Shown here piece after piece: positions 32,162 through 39,209 of a DNA stretch of 64,000 nt. Source of the DNA: Cutibacterium acnes (lineage in GTDB: Bacteria > Actinomycetota > Actinomycetes > Propionibacteriales > Propionibacteriaceae); NCBI RefSeq assembly GCF_003030305.1, contig NZ_CP023676.1:1736001-1800000 (forward strand), in the 5' to 3' direction. The position numbers and the translations under genes were made by a program. Every line of letters begins with the position of its first letter. Position 1 is the first letter of the stretch. The notes beneath the pieces are model-generated. The model saw only the letters and a list, made by a program, of their open reading frames with translations, searched no databases and was not told the DNA's origin.

Positions 32162-33040
32162 ATGAACTGCTCGTTCAACCGTCGTCAACGATCATGGCTT
32201 GCCGCAATGGTTTCCGGTATGACCGTGATCACTTTCGTGCCAGCCGCCGTTGCCCACGCATCAGAAACCCAACTACCCGAGGAGTCGTCGTCCTCGAGCG
32301 TTCCTTCCCCCAGCGATCACGCAATGGGGTCTCAGATCAAAAAGCATGAGCACGAAACTACGGTGACCAATCGGGTGCAGAGCTTGACGGTAGATACCGA
32401 ACCTGAAGGAATGGACGTCTCGAGCCATGATGGGAACGTTGACTGGCCAACGAAGGCTTCTTCGGGGATGTCATTTGCGTGGATAAAGGCCACCGAGGGA
32501 ACGTCATATCAAAACCCGTTCTACGCATCCCAGTACAACGGCTCCCAGAGCGCCGGTCTGATCCGGGGTGCCTATCACTTTGCCTTGCCATCGAACTCGT
32601 CTGGGCAGGCCCAGGCGACGTATTTCTCCGATCATGGCGGCGGATGGTCGGGGGACGGCTACACCCTGCCCGGGGTCGTGGACCTGGAGTACAACCCGTA
32701 CGGCGAGAATGCCTGCTATGGGTTAAGTCAGACCGCGATGGCCTCATGGATCCGTGATTTCGTGTCCACCTATCAAGAACGGTGGGGGAGGGCTCCCATG
32801 ATTTACACGTCCACGAGTTGGTGGAACATGTGCGTGGGGTCAGCAGCCTCGGATATCACAGCCGTCGCACCGTTATGGATCGCCCGATACTCCTCCACCG
32901 TAGGGGAATTACCGTCGGGATGGGACGCATGGACAATGTGGCAGTACTCGGATACCGGTTACGACCATGACCGGATGGCCGGAACCCGCGAAGACCTCGA
33001 GAAATTCGCAACCAACGAAACTGCGACGCCACGTCATTAG
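32162..33040 (+). CDS. Secreted GH25 lysozyme-like muramidase
   Basis: About 292 residues. The ATG at 32162 is chosen over a GTG 12 bases earlier. A signal peptide runs to about VAHA. A Ser/Pro-rich linker precedes the GH25 domain, which starts GMDVSSHDGNVDW and contains AWIKATEGTSY, GAYHFA, the catalytic VDLEYNPYG and the C-terminal MWQYSD. GH25 enzymes cleave the MurNAc-GlcNAc bond of peptidoglycan. It stands alone in the accessory region; a secreted muramidase could serve wall turnover or attack on neighbours. Confidence 0.9.
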   Translation: MNCSFNRRQRSWLAAMVSGMTVITFVPAAVAHASETQLPEESSSSSVPSPSDHAMGSQIKKHEHETTVTNRVQSLTVDTEPEGMDVSSHDGNVDWPTKASSGMSFAWIKATEGTSYQNPFYASQYNGSQSAGLIRGAYHFALPSNSSGQAQATYFSDHGGGWSGDGYTLPGVVDLEYNPYGENACYGLSQTAMASWIRDFVSTYQERWGRAPMIYTSTSWWNMCVGSAASDITAVAPLWIARYSSTVGELPSGWDAWTMWQYSDTGYDHDRMAGTREDLEKFATNETATPRH

Positions 33041-33076
33041 CCCCTGCTGATGAAAAGAGACTCATCTCAAAAGTGA

Positions 33077-33216
33077 CATGACGACGACTTCGATAGAGAC
33101 TTATTCTGGCAACACCAAGCGCTCACCCAGCAACAGGAAGGGCGATCAGCGGAGCTGAGATAAACGACGAACGCCTTGCCGCCGAAGGCAACACACTTTG
33201 GTATGCCACTATTTAG
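33077..33216 (+). pseudogene. Possible frameshifted remnant of unknown protein
   Basis: On the plus strand HDDDFDRDLFWQHQALTQQQ continues to AELR and a stop; shifting frame at that point continues EINDERLAAEGNTLWYATI to a TAG at 33216. The charged, Gln/Glu-rich composition looks like a real protein tail cut by a one-base shift. I do not recognise the family. Confidence 0.25.
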
Positions 33217-33281
33217 CATCTGCAATCTTGGATCAGAATCGCCATAGCAGCGCCAATTGGTCCTGACCCTGCACTTCTTCT

Positions 33282-33712
33282 TTACTGGGGTCTCACATCG
33301 ACGCTAAGAATCGTGTCCGTAGAGCCGCATCCACCGGCACACCTCGCTGAAACAGTGCGAACCATCAAGAGTGAGAATACAAGGACAATCCTGTAATGAA
33401 GAAAGCACACCACCACGGCCATGAACAGCATGATCACTGAAGCAATGCTTATGCTGAGAATAAATGAGCATTACTGTTCTTGAGCCTGATTCCAATAACA
33501 ATGAGAGCCAGCCCAGCAAAAGGAAACACTACTAACGACAGCGGATTCATTGCCACCTTCACGCCGCTAAACGATATATGATCCACAAACAAGAAAAACT
33601 CAATCAAAAACATGAACACGCCCGTAAAAGTCGCCATGACGGCGCCAATAATAGCTCCGATGGCCAGGCCGTTGAGGGGTGCGGCGGTATTGCTCTTCGA
33701 GTGTGTTCTCAT
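33282..33712 (-). pseudogene. Small membrane protein paralog A, twice frameshifted
   Basis: The ancestral start appears to be the ATG at 33722 (MTTHENTLEEQYR), matching paralogs B and C. A two-base loss there shifts the frame before APLNGLAIGAIIGAV. The track from 33712 then gives two membrane helices up to GIRLKNSNAHLFSA and a stop at 33449. In another frame the sequence goes on as FILSISIASVIMLFMAVVV, matching the C-terminal helix of paralog C (FIPSMSIVTVISIFMAAVF). So the gene is broken at both ends. The DNA is clearly richer in A+T than the core genes. Confidence 0.7.
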
Positions 33713-33721
33713 GGGTGGTCA

Positions 33722-33824
33722 TTGTGGCTCCTTTTTGGTGGTGGTGTGGGAGTCGCAGGCGTCTCCGAATACCGTCGCAGCCAGAGTCAGTTTATTCCGG
33801 GTTGGCCACCGTGAGGCAGCCGTT
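33722..33824 (-). pseudogene. Remnant of a thrombospondin-type-3 repeat, duplicated from the SGNH gene end
   Basis: In broken frames this reads NGCLTVANPE, stop, TDSGCDGI and then GDACDSHTTTKK with a TGA that overlaps the ATG of paralog A. The intact SGNH hydrolase ends NCPTIANQDQTDTDHDGIGD followed by ACDPHTTTK and overlaps paralog C in the same ATGA manner. Hence the whole junction (end of the SGNH gene plus start of the small membrane gene) was duplicated, and this copy decayed. Confidence 0.7.
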
Positions 33825-33908
33825 CCAGCCATCAACCACGCTATTGCTAACATCGACAGGCATAATCACGACCTAATTTCATGTCCCCAAGATGAAGATT
33901 TCAATGCA

Positions 33909-34247
33909 TCAAGAATCGAGGAAAAAAATCAAGCTAAGGCTTACTGTAATATAAAACCAGGCGATCACCGATACGAACACAGCCACCACTGTTACGCAAC
34001 TCATCCGAATGATGTCAGTCCCGTTATTATGCAGGATATCAGCTCTGACTGTGCCGAGCATCCACCCAACCACAGGGAAAACAACCGACATCAAATAGTT
34101 GCCCTGTGCAGACATGAAAAAGTTTCCCCGTACACCCCAGAGCAAGAATACGAGCGCCCAGACGGCTCCAACGATGGTAGCGATGATGAGGCCGTTGAGG
34201 GGTGCGTGGCGGTATTGCTCTTCGAGTGTATTAGTGTGAATGTTCAT
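33909..34247 (-). CDS. Small membrane protein paralog B (intact)
   Basis: 112 residues, with GAGAGGAAACA before the ATG. It starts MNIHTNTLEEQYRHAPLNGL and has three hydrophobic segments (about 20-40, 52-70 and 84-108). The QYRHAPLNGL signature links it with paralogs A and C. It is the only copy without an obvious disruption. I do not recognise a named family; small size, membrane location and tandem divergence are what can be seen. Confidence 0.7.
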   Translation of the reverse strand: MNIHTNTLEEQYRHAPLNGLIIATIVGAVWALVFLLWGVRGNFFMSAQGNYLMSVVFPVVGWMLGTVRADILHNNGTDIIRMSCVTVVAVFVSVIAWFYITVSLSLIFFLDS

Positions 34248-34256
34248 TGTTTCCTC

Positions 34257-34388
34257 TCATAATAGAGGGATGTCAGCCAGTCTTGTTCTGTGGTAGCTGT
34301 GAAGTTGATGCCCGGCAGTAATTAGGACCATTATAGCCACCGCAGCTGGGATAACTCCCAAGACTACTGCCACTGGTAAGGACTTGTG
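34257..34388 (-). other. Orphan membrane-helix ORF without normal start
   Basis: An open minus-strand frame reads SLPVAVVLGVIPAAVAIMVL and ends HRTRLADIPLL at 34257. There is no ATG; a GTG at 34373 would give about 38 residues. The helix and basic tail look coding, so this is either a tiny single-span protein or another broken piece of the array, 20 bases after paralog C. Confidence 0.35.
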
Positions 34389-34406
34389 TCAGCATAAATA
34401 TATCCA

Positions 34407-34960
34407 TCAAAATTCAAAGAAAAACACTGACAAAAGTATGTACAAGTGGAACCAAAACACCGCAGCCATAAATATTGAAATTACTGTAACAATGCTCATG
34501 CTGGGGATAAATGAAGCACTGCTGTTTTTGAGTCTAATTCCGATAATACTAAGAATCAGGCCAGCAAGAGGAAGCACCATGAGAAGGACCACGTGAGCCG
34601 CTATCTCCTTGCCGCTCAAAGTGGCAATCATATCCAAAGGACCCGAGAGAAAAACATGAATACACCGGTGAGGGTCGCCATGGCAGAGCCAATAATCTTG
34701 GCTCTGCATCTGCGTTTCTTTGGGTCATCACATGCGTACACTCTTCTTTCCCATAAGCCCGTGAGCCATCCTACTAGGGGAAAAATGAGCGACATGATAA
34801 GGATAGACGGATATTCCTTGAGGTCTATCGCCTTCCATGAATTGACGTATAGTATTAAAAATACCGTAGCCCAGACGGCTCCAACGATGGTACCGATGGC
34901 CAGGCCGTTGAGGGGTGCGTGGCGGTATTGCTGTTCGTGTGTGTTTTTGTGGGTGGTCAT
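34407..34960 (-). pseudogene. Small membrane protein paralog C, chimeric and frameshifted
   Basis: The ATG at 34960 overlaps the SGNH stop (ATGA). The first frame gives 110 residues: QYRHAPLNGLAIGTIVGAV, a helix with SLIFPLVGWLTGLWERR, then IIGSAMATLTGVFMF, and stops at 34628. At a T-run (A5 on the plus strand, 34650-34654) a second frame takes over, LSGPLDMIATLSGKEIA to a stop at 34407. One extra T would restore about 184 residues. The front half resembles paralog B and the rear half paralog A, so it looks like a recombinant of two copies, later frameshifted. Confidence 0.65.
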
Positions 34961-36267
34961 CGTGGTGTCTTTGTGGTGGTGTGGGGGTCGCAGGCGTCTC
35001 CGATGCCGTCGTGGTCGGTGTCGGTTTGGTCTTGGTTGGCTATGGTGGGGCAGTTGTCTTGTGTATCGGGTACGCCGTCGCCGTCTCGGGTGACCTGGAT
35101 CGGGAAGGTGAGGGTGTCAGTGGTGCCGGTGGTATCGGTGATGCGCAGGTGTGCCTGGTATGTTCCGATTCGGGTGAGGGTGCGAGTGATCTCAGGCGTG
35201 GTGGTATCGATTTCGTAGTGTCGGTCACCGTCTAAGTCCCATTGCCAGCGGCGGATATGGCCGAAGGCTGTATACGACGAGGACGCGTCTAGGCTCAACG
35301 GGTTACCCCGGCGCACCTGGCTTTGCCCGATCACAGCGGCACGCATCCGCACCCCCGGCGCCGAGGCCACCTGCGCAACACTCTCAGACAAGCTCGCACT
35401 CCTGGCCGTTCTCGACAGGAGCGCATCATGGACCAGCCCAGCAATCTGTTCATGACCGACCACATTCGGATGGTACCAATTCTTTTCATCTTGACTTGGC
35501 TCTGACAATATGACGCCATTTCCATTATATGAGTAGCCAGCGGTCTCAAAGACGGCGTTGATCCAACGTTGCGGATTCTGGTCACCGTTATGAACCAGCG
35601 GTTCGGGTTCGTGGGTGTTGAAGAGGCTGGTGGTGGGGGTGTAGGTCACTTTGAGGGCATGGGATGTGTTCCAGGCCTTGATGGTGGCGGCTTGCCTGGT
35701 GCGGAATTCGTCCTCGGCGGCCCGCACCCGGGTAGACGGCACGTCGGTTAAAGGAGCATCATCGTCTGCGGGGATGAGGTAGGGGTATCCGATCAGGATG
35801 ACCCGTGTGTGAGCCGGGTCGGCCAGTCGGTTCTGTATGTGCGACAACAACGTCGTCGTTTTCGTCATCGTGGCATCAATCTTCTTGCGTGACGCATCAA
35901 CAGAGCCGCCACACTTGGCCGCTGACCACACTCTTTCAATGAAGCAGTTTTCGACGACGGTGGTGAAGTCTAGGTCGTTGCCTCCGGCGGTCATGAGGAC
36001 TACATGTGTGTGGGGATCCATTCCGTCGGCCTGACTGACAATAGTGTGGTCCCCGGTAGTGATTTGGGCGCCACTCCAGGCCCGCACATCAGTCTGGAAC
36101 GTGGTATCGTCCCCGAACTCCCGATTCAACCGGCGCGTGAGCACCGAACCATAATTCTTAGGGCTGCGATACGACCCATCAGCCGGATACCCATCAACCA
36201 AGGTTCCGTTGCCTGCCGAGTAGGAGTCTCCCAGCACAGTCATCTTCACTAACCGGCGAGGCGGCAC
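34957..36267 (-). CDS. SGNH/GDSL hydrolase with PKD and thrombospondin type 3 segments
   Basis: 436 residues from a GTG directly after the upstream TGA; an ATG at 36243 (MTVLGDSYSAG) is the alternative start. SGNH blocks are visible: GDSYSAGNG (Ser nucleophile), GGNDL and the C-terminal YHPNVVGHEQ. A PKD-like domain (SLDASSSYTAFGHIRRWQWD) follows and then a calcium-binding thrombospondin type 3 repeat (DGDGVPDTQDNCPTI). These are extracellular modules, yet the ORF has no signal peptide. It is in frame with the upstream secreted protein, separated only by one TGA, so the two may once have been, or by readthrough still are, one secreted polypeptide. Confidence 0.85.
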   Translation of the reverse strand: MPPRRLVKMTVLGDSYSAGNGTLVDGYPADGSYRSPKNYGSVLTRRLNREFGDDTTFQTDVRAWSGAQITTGDHTIVSQADGMDPHTHVVLMTAGGNDLDFTTVVENCFIERVWSAAKCGGSVDASRKKIDATMTKTTTLLSHIQNRLADPAHTRVILIGYPYLIPADDDAPLTDVPSTRVRAAEDEFRTRQAATIKAWNTSHALKVTYTPTTSLFNTHEPEPLVHNGDQNPQRWINAVFETAGYSYNGNGVILSEPSQDEKNWYHPNVVGHEQIAGLVHDALLSRTARSASLSESVAQVASAPGVRMRAAVIGQSQVRRGNPLSLDASSSYTAFGHIRRWQWDLDGDRHYEIDTTTPEITRTLTRIGTYQAHLRITDTTGTTDTLTFPIQVTRDGDGVPDTQDNCPTIANQDQTDTDHDGIGDACDPHTTTKTPR

Positions 36268-37225
36268 TCACCCATCAACCGTGACCGCCCGAGCCGGATT
36301 AGCACCAATAGTGTCCAACGACTGCAAACCCCGCAACACCGGAACCGCCTGCACCGTCGCCATCATCGTCCACGCGGGACTAACGACATTACTTGGGAAC
36401 GAGCCGTCAGCCTTCTGCTGACCGGCCAGCCACGCTTGACCCTTGACAGCCTGGTCTTTGTGGTTCGCGTCACCGGCCCGATACAAACCCGGTGCCACTC
36501 GCGTCGTCGCACGCACATCCGCACCGTGGTCTGGCCAACCCCACCCATCTGTCTGACGATCGGCATCCAGACGTTTGACAAGCGCCGCCTTGACAGCCGT
36601 AATCCCCTCCTGACCGTATGCTGTAGACACCACATGCGACAGGGCGGCGAGCATAAGACCATCAGTACTCGGATAATTCCGCCCGGGACGCGCCGAGACA
36701 TAGTCGGTGATCGACTTGAATAGCTTCTGCGGGATCGGTTTGCCCAGCCGCTCCAACGCGATCATGTCCAACGCCTGATGAAACGGGCGCTCCTTGAGTG
36801 CCGAATCCGGCAACGACGTCACCGGCTTAGCGTAATCAGTTCCCCCATAGGTGGTCGGCTCGCCAGCTGCCAGCAAGGTGATCGTCACCTTCGCACACCC
36901 ACCCACATTCTTAAAAGTGCAATACGACGGCCCCTTAGCCTTAATATCTTTCTTGATCATGCCGAAAAGCTTCGCATCGGTCTTGCCGGCAGAAATCAAC
37001 GCCAGCGCCCCGTCCAACTCCGGACCCAAATCACCCTTCGTCAGATCAGCACTATGCCCGTTAATGTAGTCGGCTGCCTTACCGGCCTGGGCAGCGTAAT
37101 CGGCGGGTTTCGGCCCACCCGCTGCTAGAGCCGGGACAGGCACCCCCCACCGTGCCAGTCACCACCGCAGCCGCCACCAGCGAGCCCAACACTCGCCTAC
37201 GTTTCGTTGTTGCTGCTTCTATCAT
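36268..37225 (-). pseudogene. Secreted transcobalamin-like alpha/alpha-barrel protein, frameshifted in signal peptide
   Basis: The ATG at 37225 follows GGAGGGACAAG and opens a signal peptide (MIEAATTKRRRVLGSLVAAA). At six G on the coding strand (C6 at 37143-37148 on plus) the frame is lost; with five G it continues to VPVPALA, a good signal peptidase site, and then about 285 residues of mature protein. The mature part has prenyltransferase/squalene-cyclase-like repeats (STDGLMLAALSHV, WLAGQQKADGSF) and near its end QAVPVLRGLQSLD, which resembles QALPSLMGKTYLD of intrinsic factor. With the B12 riboswitch upstream, I infer a cobalamin-binding or corrinoid-related surface protein. A different prenyltransferase-like role cannot be excluded. 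Confidence 0.65.
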
Positions 37226-37230
37226 CTTGT

Positions 37231-37254
37231 CCCTCCACGGAAACGTCCCGAGGG
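37231..37254 (-). promoter_or_regulatory. Predicted Shine-Dalgarno-sequestering stem
   Basis: In the mRNA the segment CCCTC (37250-37254) can pair with GAGGG (37231-37235), which is the Shine-Dalgarno of the ATG at 37225. This is the arrangement expected for a riboswitch that shuts off translation when its ligand is bound. Confidence 0.5.
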
Positions 37255-37334
37255 GATTCCACAGACAACACAGACGTTCACGCGTCGATGCCGACCCCGT
37301 AACCCGCGACGGAACCCCACACCACCCCCACGTG

Positions 37335-37443
37335 ATCTGGTACCCCGACTCCCACACAAATGGTGGTCACGGTTACGCGACAGTGCCGGACTCCCACCAG
37401 CTTCCCCAGGCCACTCGGGCATCAACCCACTTTTTGGGCTAAC
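37335..37443 (-). promoter_or_regulatory. Cobalamin (B12) riboswitch
   Basis: On the minus strand the leader shows the conserved cobalamin aptamer core: GGGGAAGCTGGTG, AGTCCGGCACTGTCGCG, AACCGTGA and, after a variable arm, GAGTCGGGGTACCAG. The order and spacing match actinobacterial AdoCbl-type riboswitches as I know them. It starts right after the predicted transcription start and lies about 110 bases before the signal-peptide ATG of the transcobalamin-like gene. Boundaries are approximate. Confidence 0.8.
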
Positions 37444-37450
37444 GGCGAAC

Positions 37451-37480
37451 ACTATACACCCTCTTCACAGGAAAGGTTAA
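37451..37480 (-). promoter_or_regulatory. Promoter of the B12-riboswitch operon
   Basis: On the minus strand TTAACC (37475-37480), 18 bases and TATAGT (37451-37456). The predicted start near 37444 coincides with the beginning of the riboswitch, which supports both calls. Confidence 0.55.
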
Positions 37481-37555
37481 GCCTCTCCGGTAAGCACCCC
37501 ACCCGGGGATGTAAAATTACTGACACAAATAGTCAGCTATAAAAGGTGACAGACA

Positions 37556-37960
37556 ATGGCGTTCGGATCCTTCGACAACCAGATCACCCATCGCGGCTAC
37601 GTCACAAAGCAGATGGACCAGATCTGGTCGGAACGATCGACGGTTCAAAGCTGGTTCGATGTTGAGGCTGCCCTGGCGCGAGCCCAGAGTGCCATCGGGA
37701 TGATCCCGGCCGGAACCGGTGCCCAGATCACCGGCCAGGCCAAAGCCACCGACACCGTGTCGATGACGACATCCGCCAGTGGGTCCACTACGGAGCCGCC
37801 ACCCTCGGCATGAGGTTCACCCGCTTAGCAGCCGACCTCGAGCGCTCCCGCGACGGCCTCACCGAGAAGGAATGCCATCCCCCGCATCCTGGCAGCCGTC
37901 GACAGAGCAGGACCGAACCTGCGATCTGCGATAGGAATATCCGGCCACATACCGGAACAC
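37556..37960 (+). pseudogene. Adenylosuccinate lyase/fumarase-family pseudogene
   Basis: The first 65 residues (MDQIWSERSTVQSWFDVEAA onward) are the N-terminus of the adenylosuccinate lyase/carboxymuconate cycloisomerase family. At about 37755 the frame is lost. A second frame continues DDIRQWVHYGAATLG, the family's conserved segment, then RFTRLAADLERSRDG, and decays. Most of the usual 450 residues are absent, so this is a truncated, frameshifted remnant. Upstream, CTGAC-N7-GTCAG and TATAAA may be its old operator and promoter. It converges with the RpiR-family regulator. Confidence 0.75.
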
Positions 37961-37961
37961 A

Positions 37962-38837
37962 TCACGGAATAATAAAAACCCCGAGTTCGTCAAACAGCCC
38001 CTGCATCGTCTCAACCCGGAAACGCTCGACCTCGTGATCCGCCGGGGCTAAAGCAGCCACCAATGATTCCAACAAGATGAGATAGCAGGCCCTCGACCGA
38101 AACGCCGTCGAAGACTCCGAAGGCACCAACAAGACGTGGTCAGCGTACCTACGCATCGGAGTGGAAGAACGGTTCGTCAGAAGCACCGTCGTCATGTTGC
38201 GCTGATGAAAGAGCCGCAAGACCGACTCAACCATCCGGGAATGCCGGTCGAACACAGATGCCAACAAGATAGCGTTGTCGGGAAGGTCAATGAGCTGATG
38301 GGCCATCCGATCAGTCGAATCCAACAAGATGACGTCACGCCGGTAATAGCGCACCAATAACCGGAAATAGTCAAGCAGAGCATGCCCAGTAGCAGCAGCG
38401 ACAAGGCAGAGCGGACGGGAATCGTCGCGCAGCAACTCAACAACTCGGTCGAATGTTTCGCCATCCAAAGAGTTCAGACCAATATCAATGCTGCGTCGGG
38501 CAGCTTCCATCTTGGAACGCCACATGGCTCCCGGTTCATCAGTCGTGGGGTCATTGGTGGTGCGATCACTAGGAAGGTCAAAGTTAGCGGCGACCTCCTC
38601 ACGAAGGCTCCGCGAAAAGTCACGGAAGCTGGCATAGCCCAGCTTGCGCACAAAGCGCGTCACCGACGCCGTCGAGGTCCCCGTCGCAGCACTGATCTCG
38701 TCCAAGTTCTCCAAGGCCACATGAGGAAAAGAATCTTCACAGTACTGAGCAATGACTGCATCGGTCGGCGTCATCGCTTGTAGCTCTCCCAACCGGGTAT
38801 ATAAGCTGCCATGTGCCGAGCCCTTGGACTCAGCCAT
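37962..38837 (-). CDS. RpiR-family transcriptional regulator
   Basis: 291 residues from the ATG at 38837, preceded by GGAGGAGG. The N-terminal helix-turn-helix (about 40-75, ISAATGTSTASVTRFVRKLG) is the RpiR DNA-binding type, and the C-terminal half is a SIS domain (RPLCLVAAATGHALLDYF, then DNAILLASVFDRHSRMVESV) that binds phosphosugars or related ligands. It likely controlled the neighbouring lyase and transporter remnants, which are both degraded, so it may now be an orphan. Confidence 0.9.
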   Translation of the reverse strand: MAESKGSAHGSLYTRLGELQAMTPTDAVIAQYCEDSFPHVALENLDEISAATGTSTASVTRFVRKLGYASFRDFSRSLREEVAANFDLPSDRTTNDPTTDEPGAMWRSKMEAARRSIDIGLNSLDGETFDRVVELLRDDSRPLCLVAAATGHALLDYFRLLVRYYRRDVILLDSTDRMAHQLIDLPDNAILLASVFDRHSRMVESVLRLFHQRNMTTVLLTNRSSTPMRRYADHVLLVPSESSTAFRSRACYLILLESLVAALAPADHEVERFRVETMQGLFDELGVFIIP

Positions 38838-38902
38838 CTTCGCCTCCTCCATGGTAAAAACTCACAGCAACCACTGTGGCAGCCGTAGATATTACCCGGG
38901 CA

Positions 38903-39050
38903 TCAAATAAGGATCAGGCTCGAGGTCATCATGACGATGAATCCGACAAGCATCGGAAGCGCGGTTCGCCTGACGACGGCAACCGGCAAGACACCCGCGG
39001 CTCCAGCCGCCGGGCTAACCCCCACCGCAATAATGATGACCCCTTCGTTA
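38903..39050 (-). pseudogene. C-terminal remnant of a membrane transporter
   Basis: A minus-strand frame without start reads EGVIIIAVGVSPAAGAAGVL, VAVVRRTALPMLVGFIVMM and stops after SSLILI at 38903. Two helices joined by an RRTALPM turn look like the end of a secondary carboxylate transporter. Upstream bases do not continue the frame. It sits just 5' of the RpiR gene on the same strand. Confidence 0.4.
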
Positions 39051-39209
39051 ACCCATTAGCATCGTGAAACGTAACTTGTGAAAATTAATATACGCCCTCG
39101 ACATTGGCAGAAAAAATACTAACATTGCTCCAGTTGACGACGGTGCCCCTTGCGGCACTGGCGTCCCCATGAAATCCATCCCCATGGGAGCCAATGACAA
39201 GGAGCACTG

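Noticed and set aside
39050-39209. Second copy of the tRNA-Leu 3' end as an attachment site
   Set aside because: I searched the right border by eye for GAGTCCCTTCTCCGGC-like sequence and found none.
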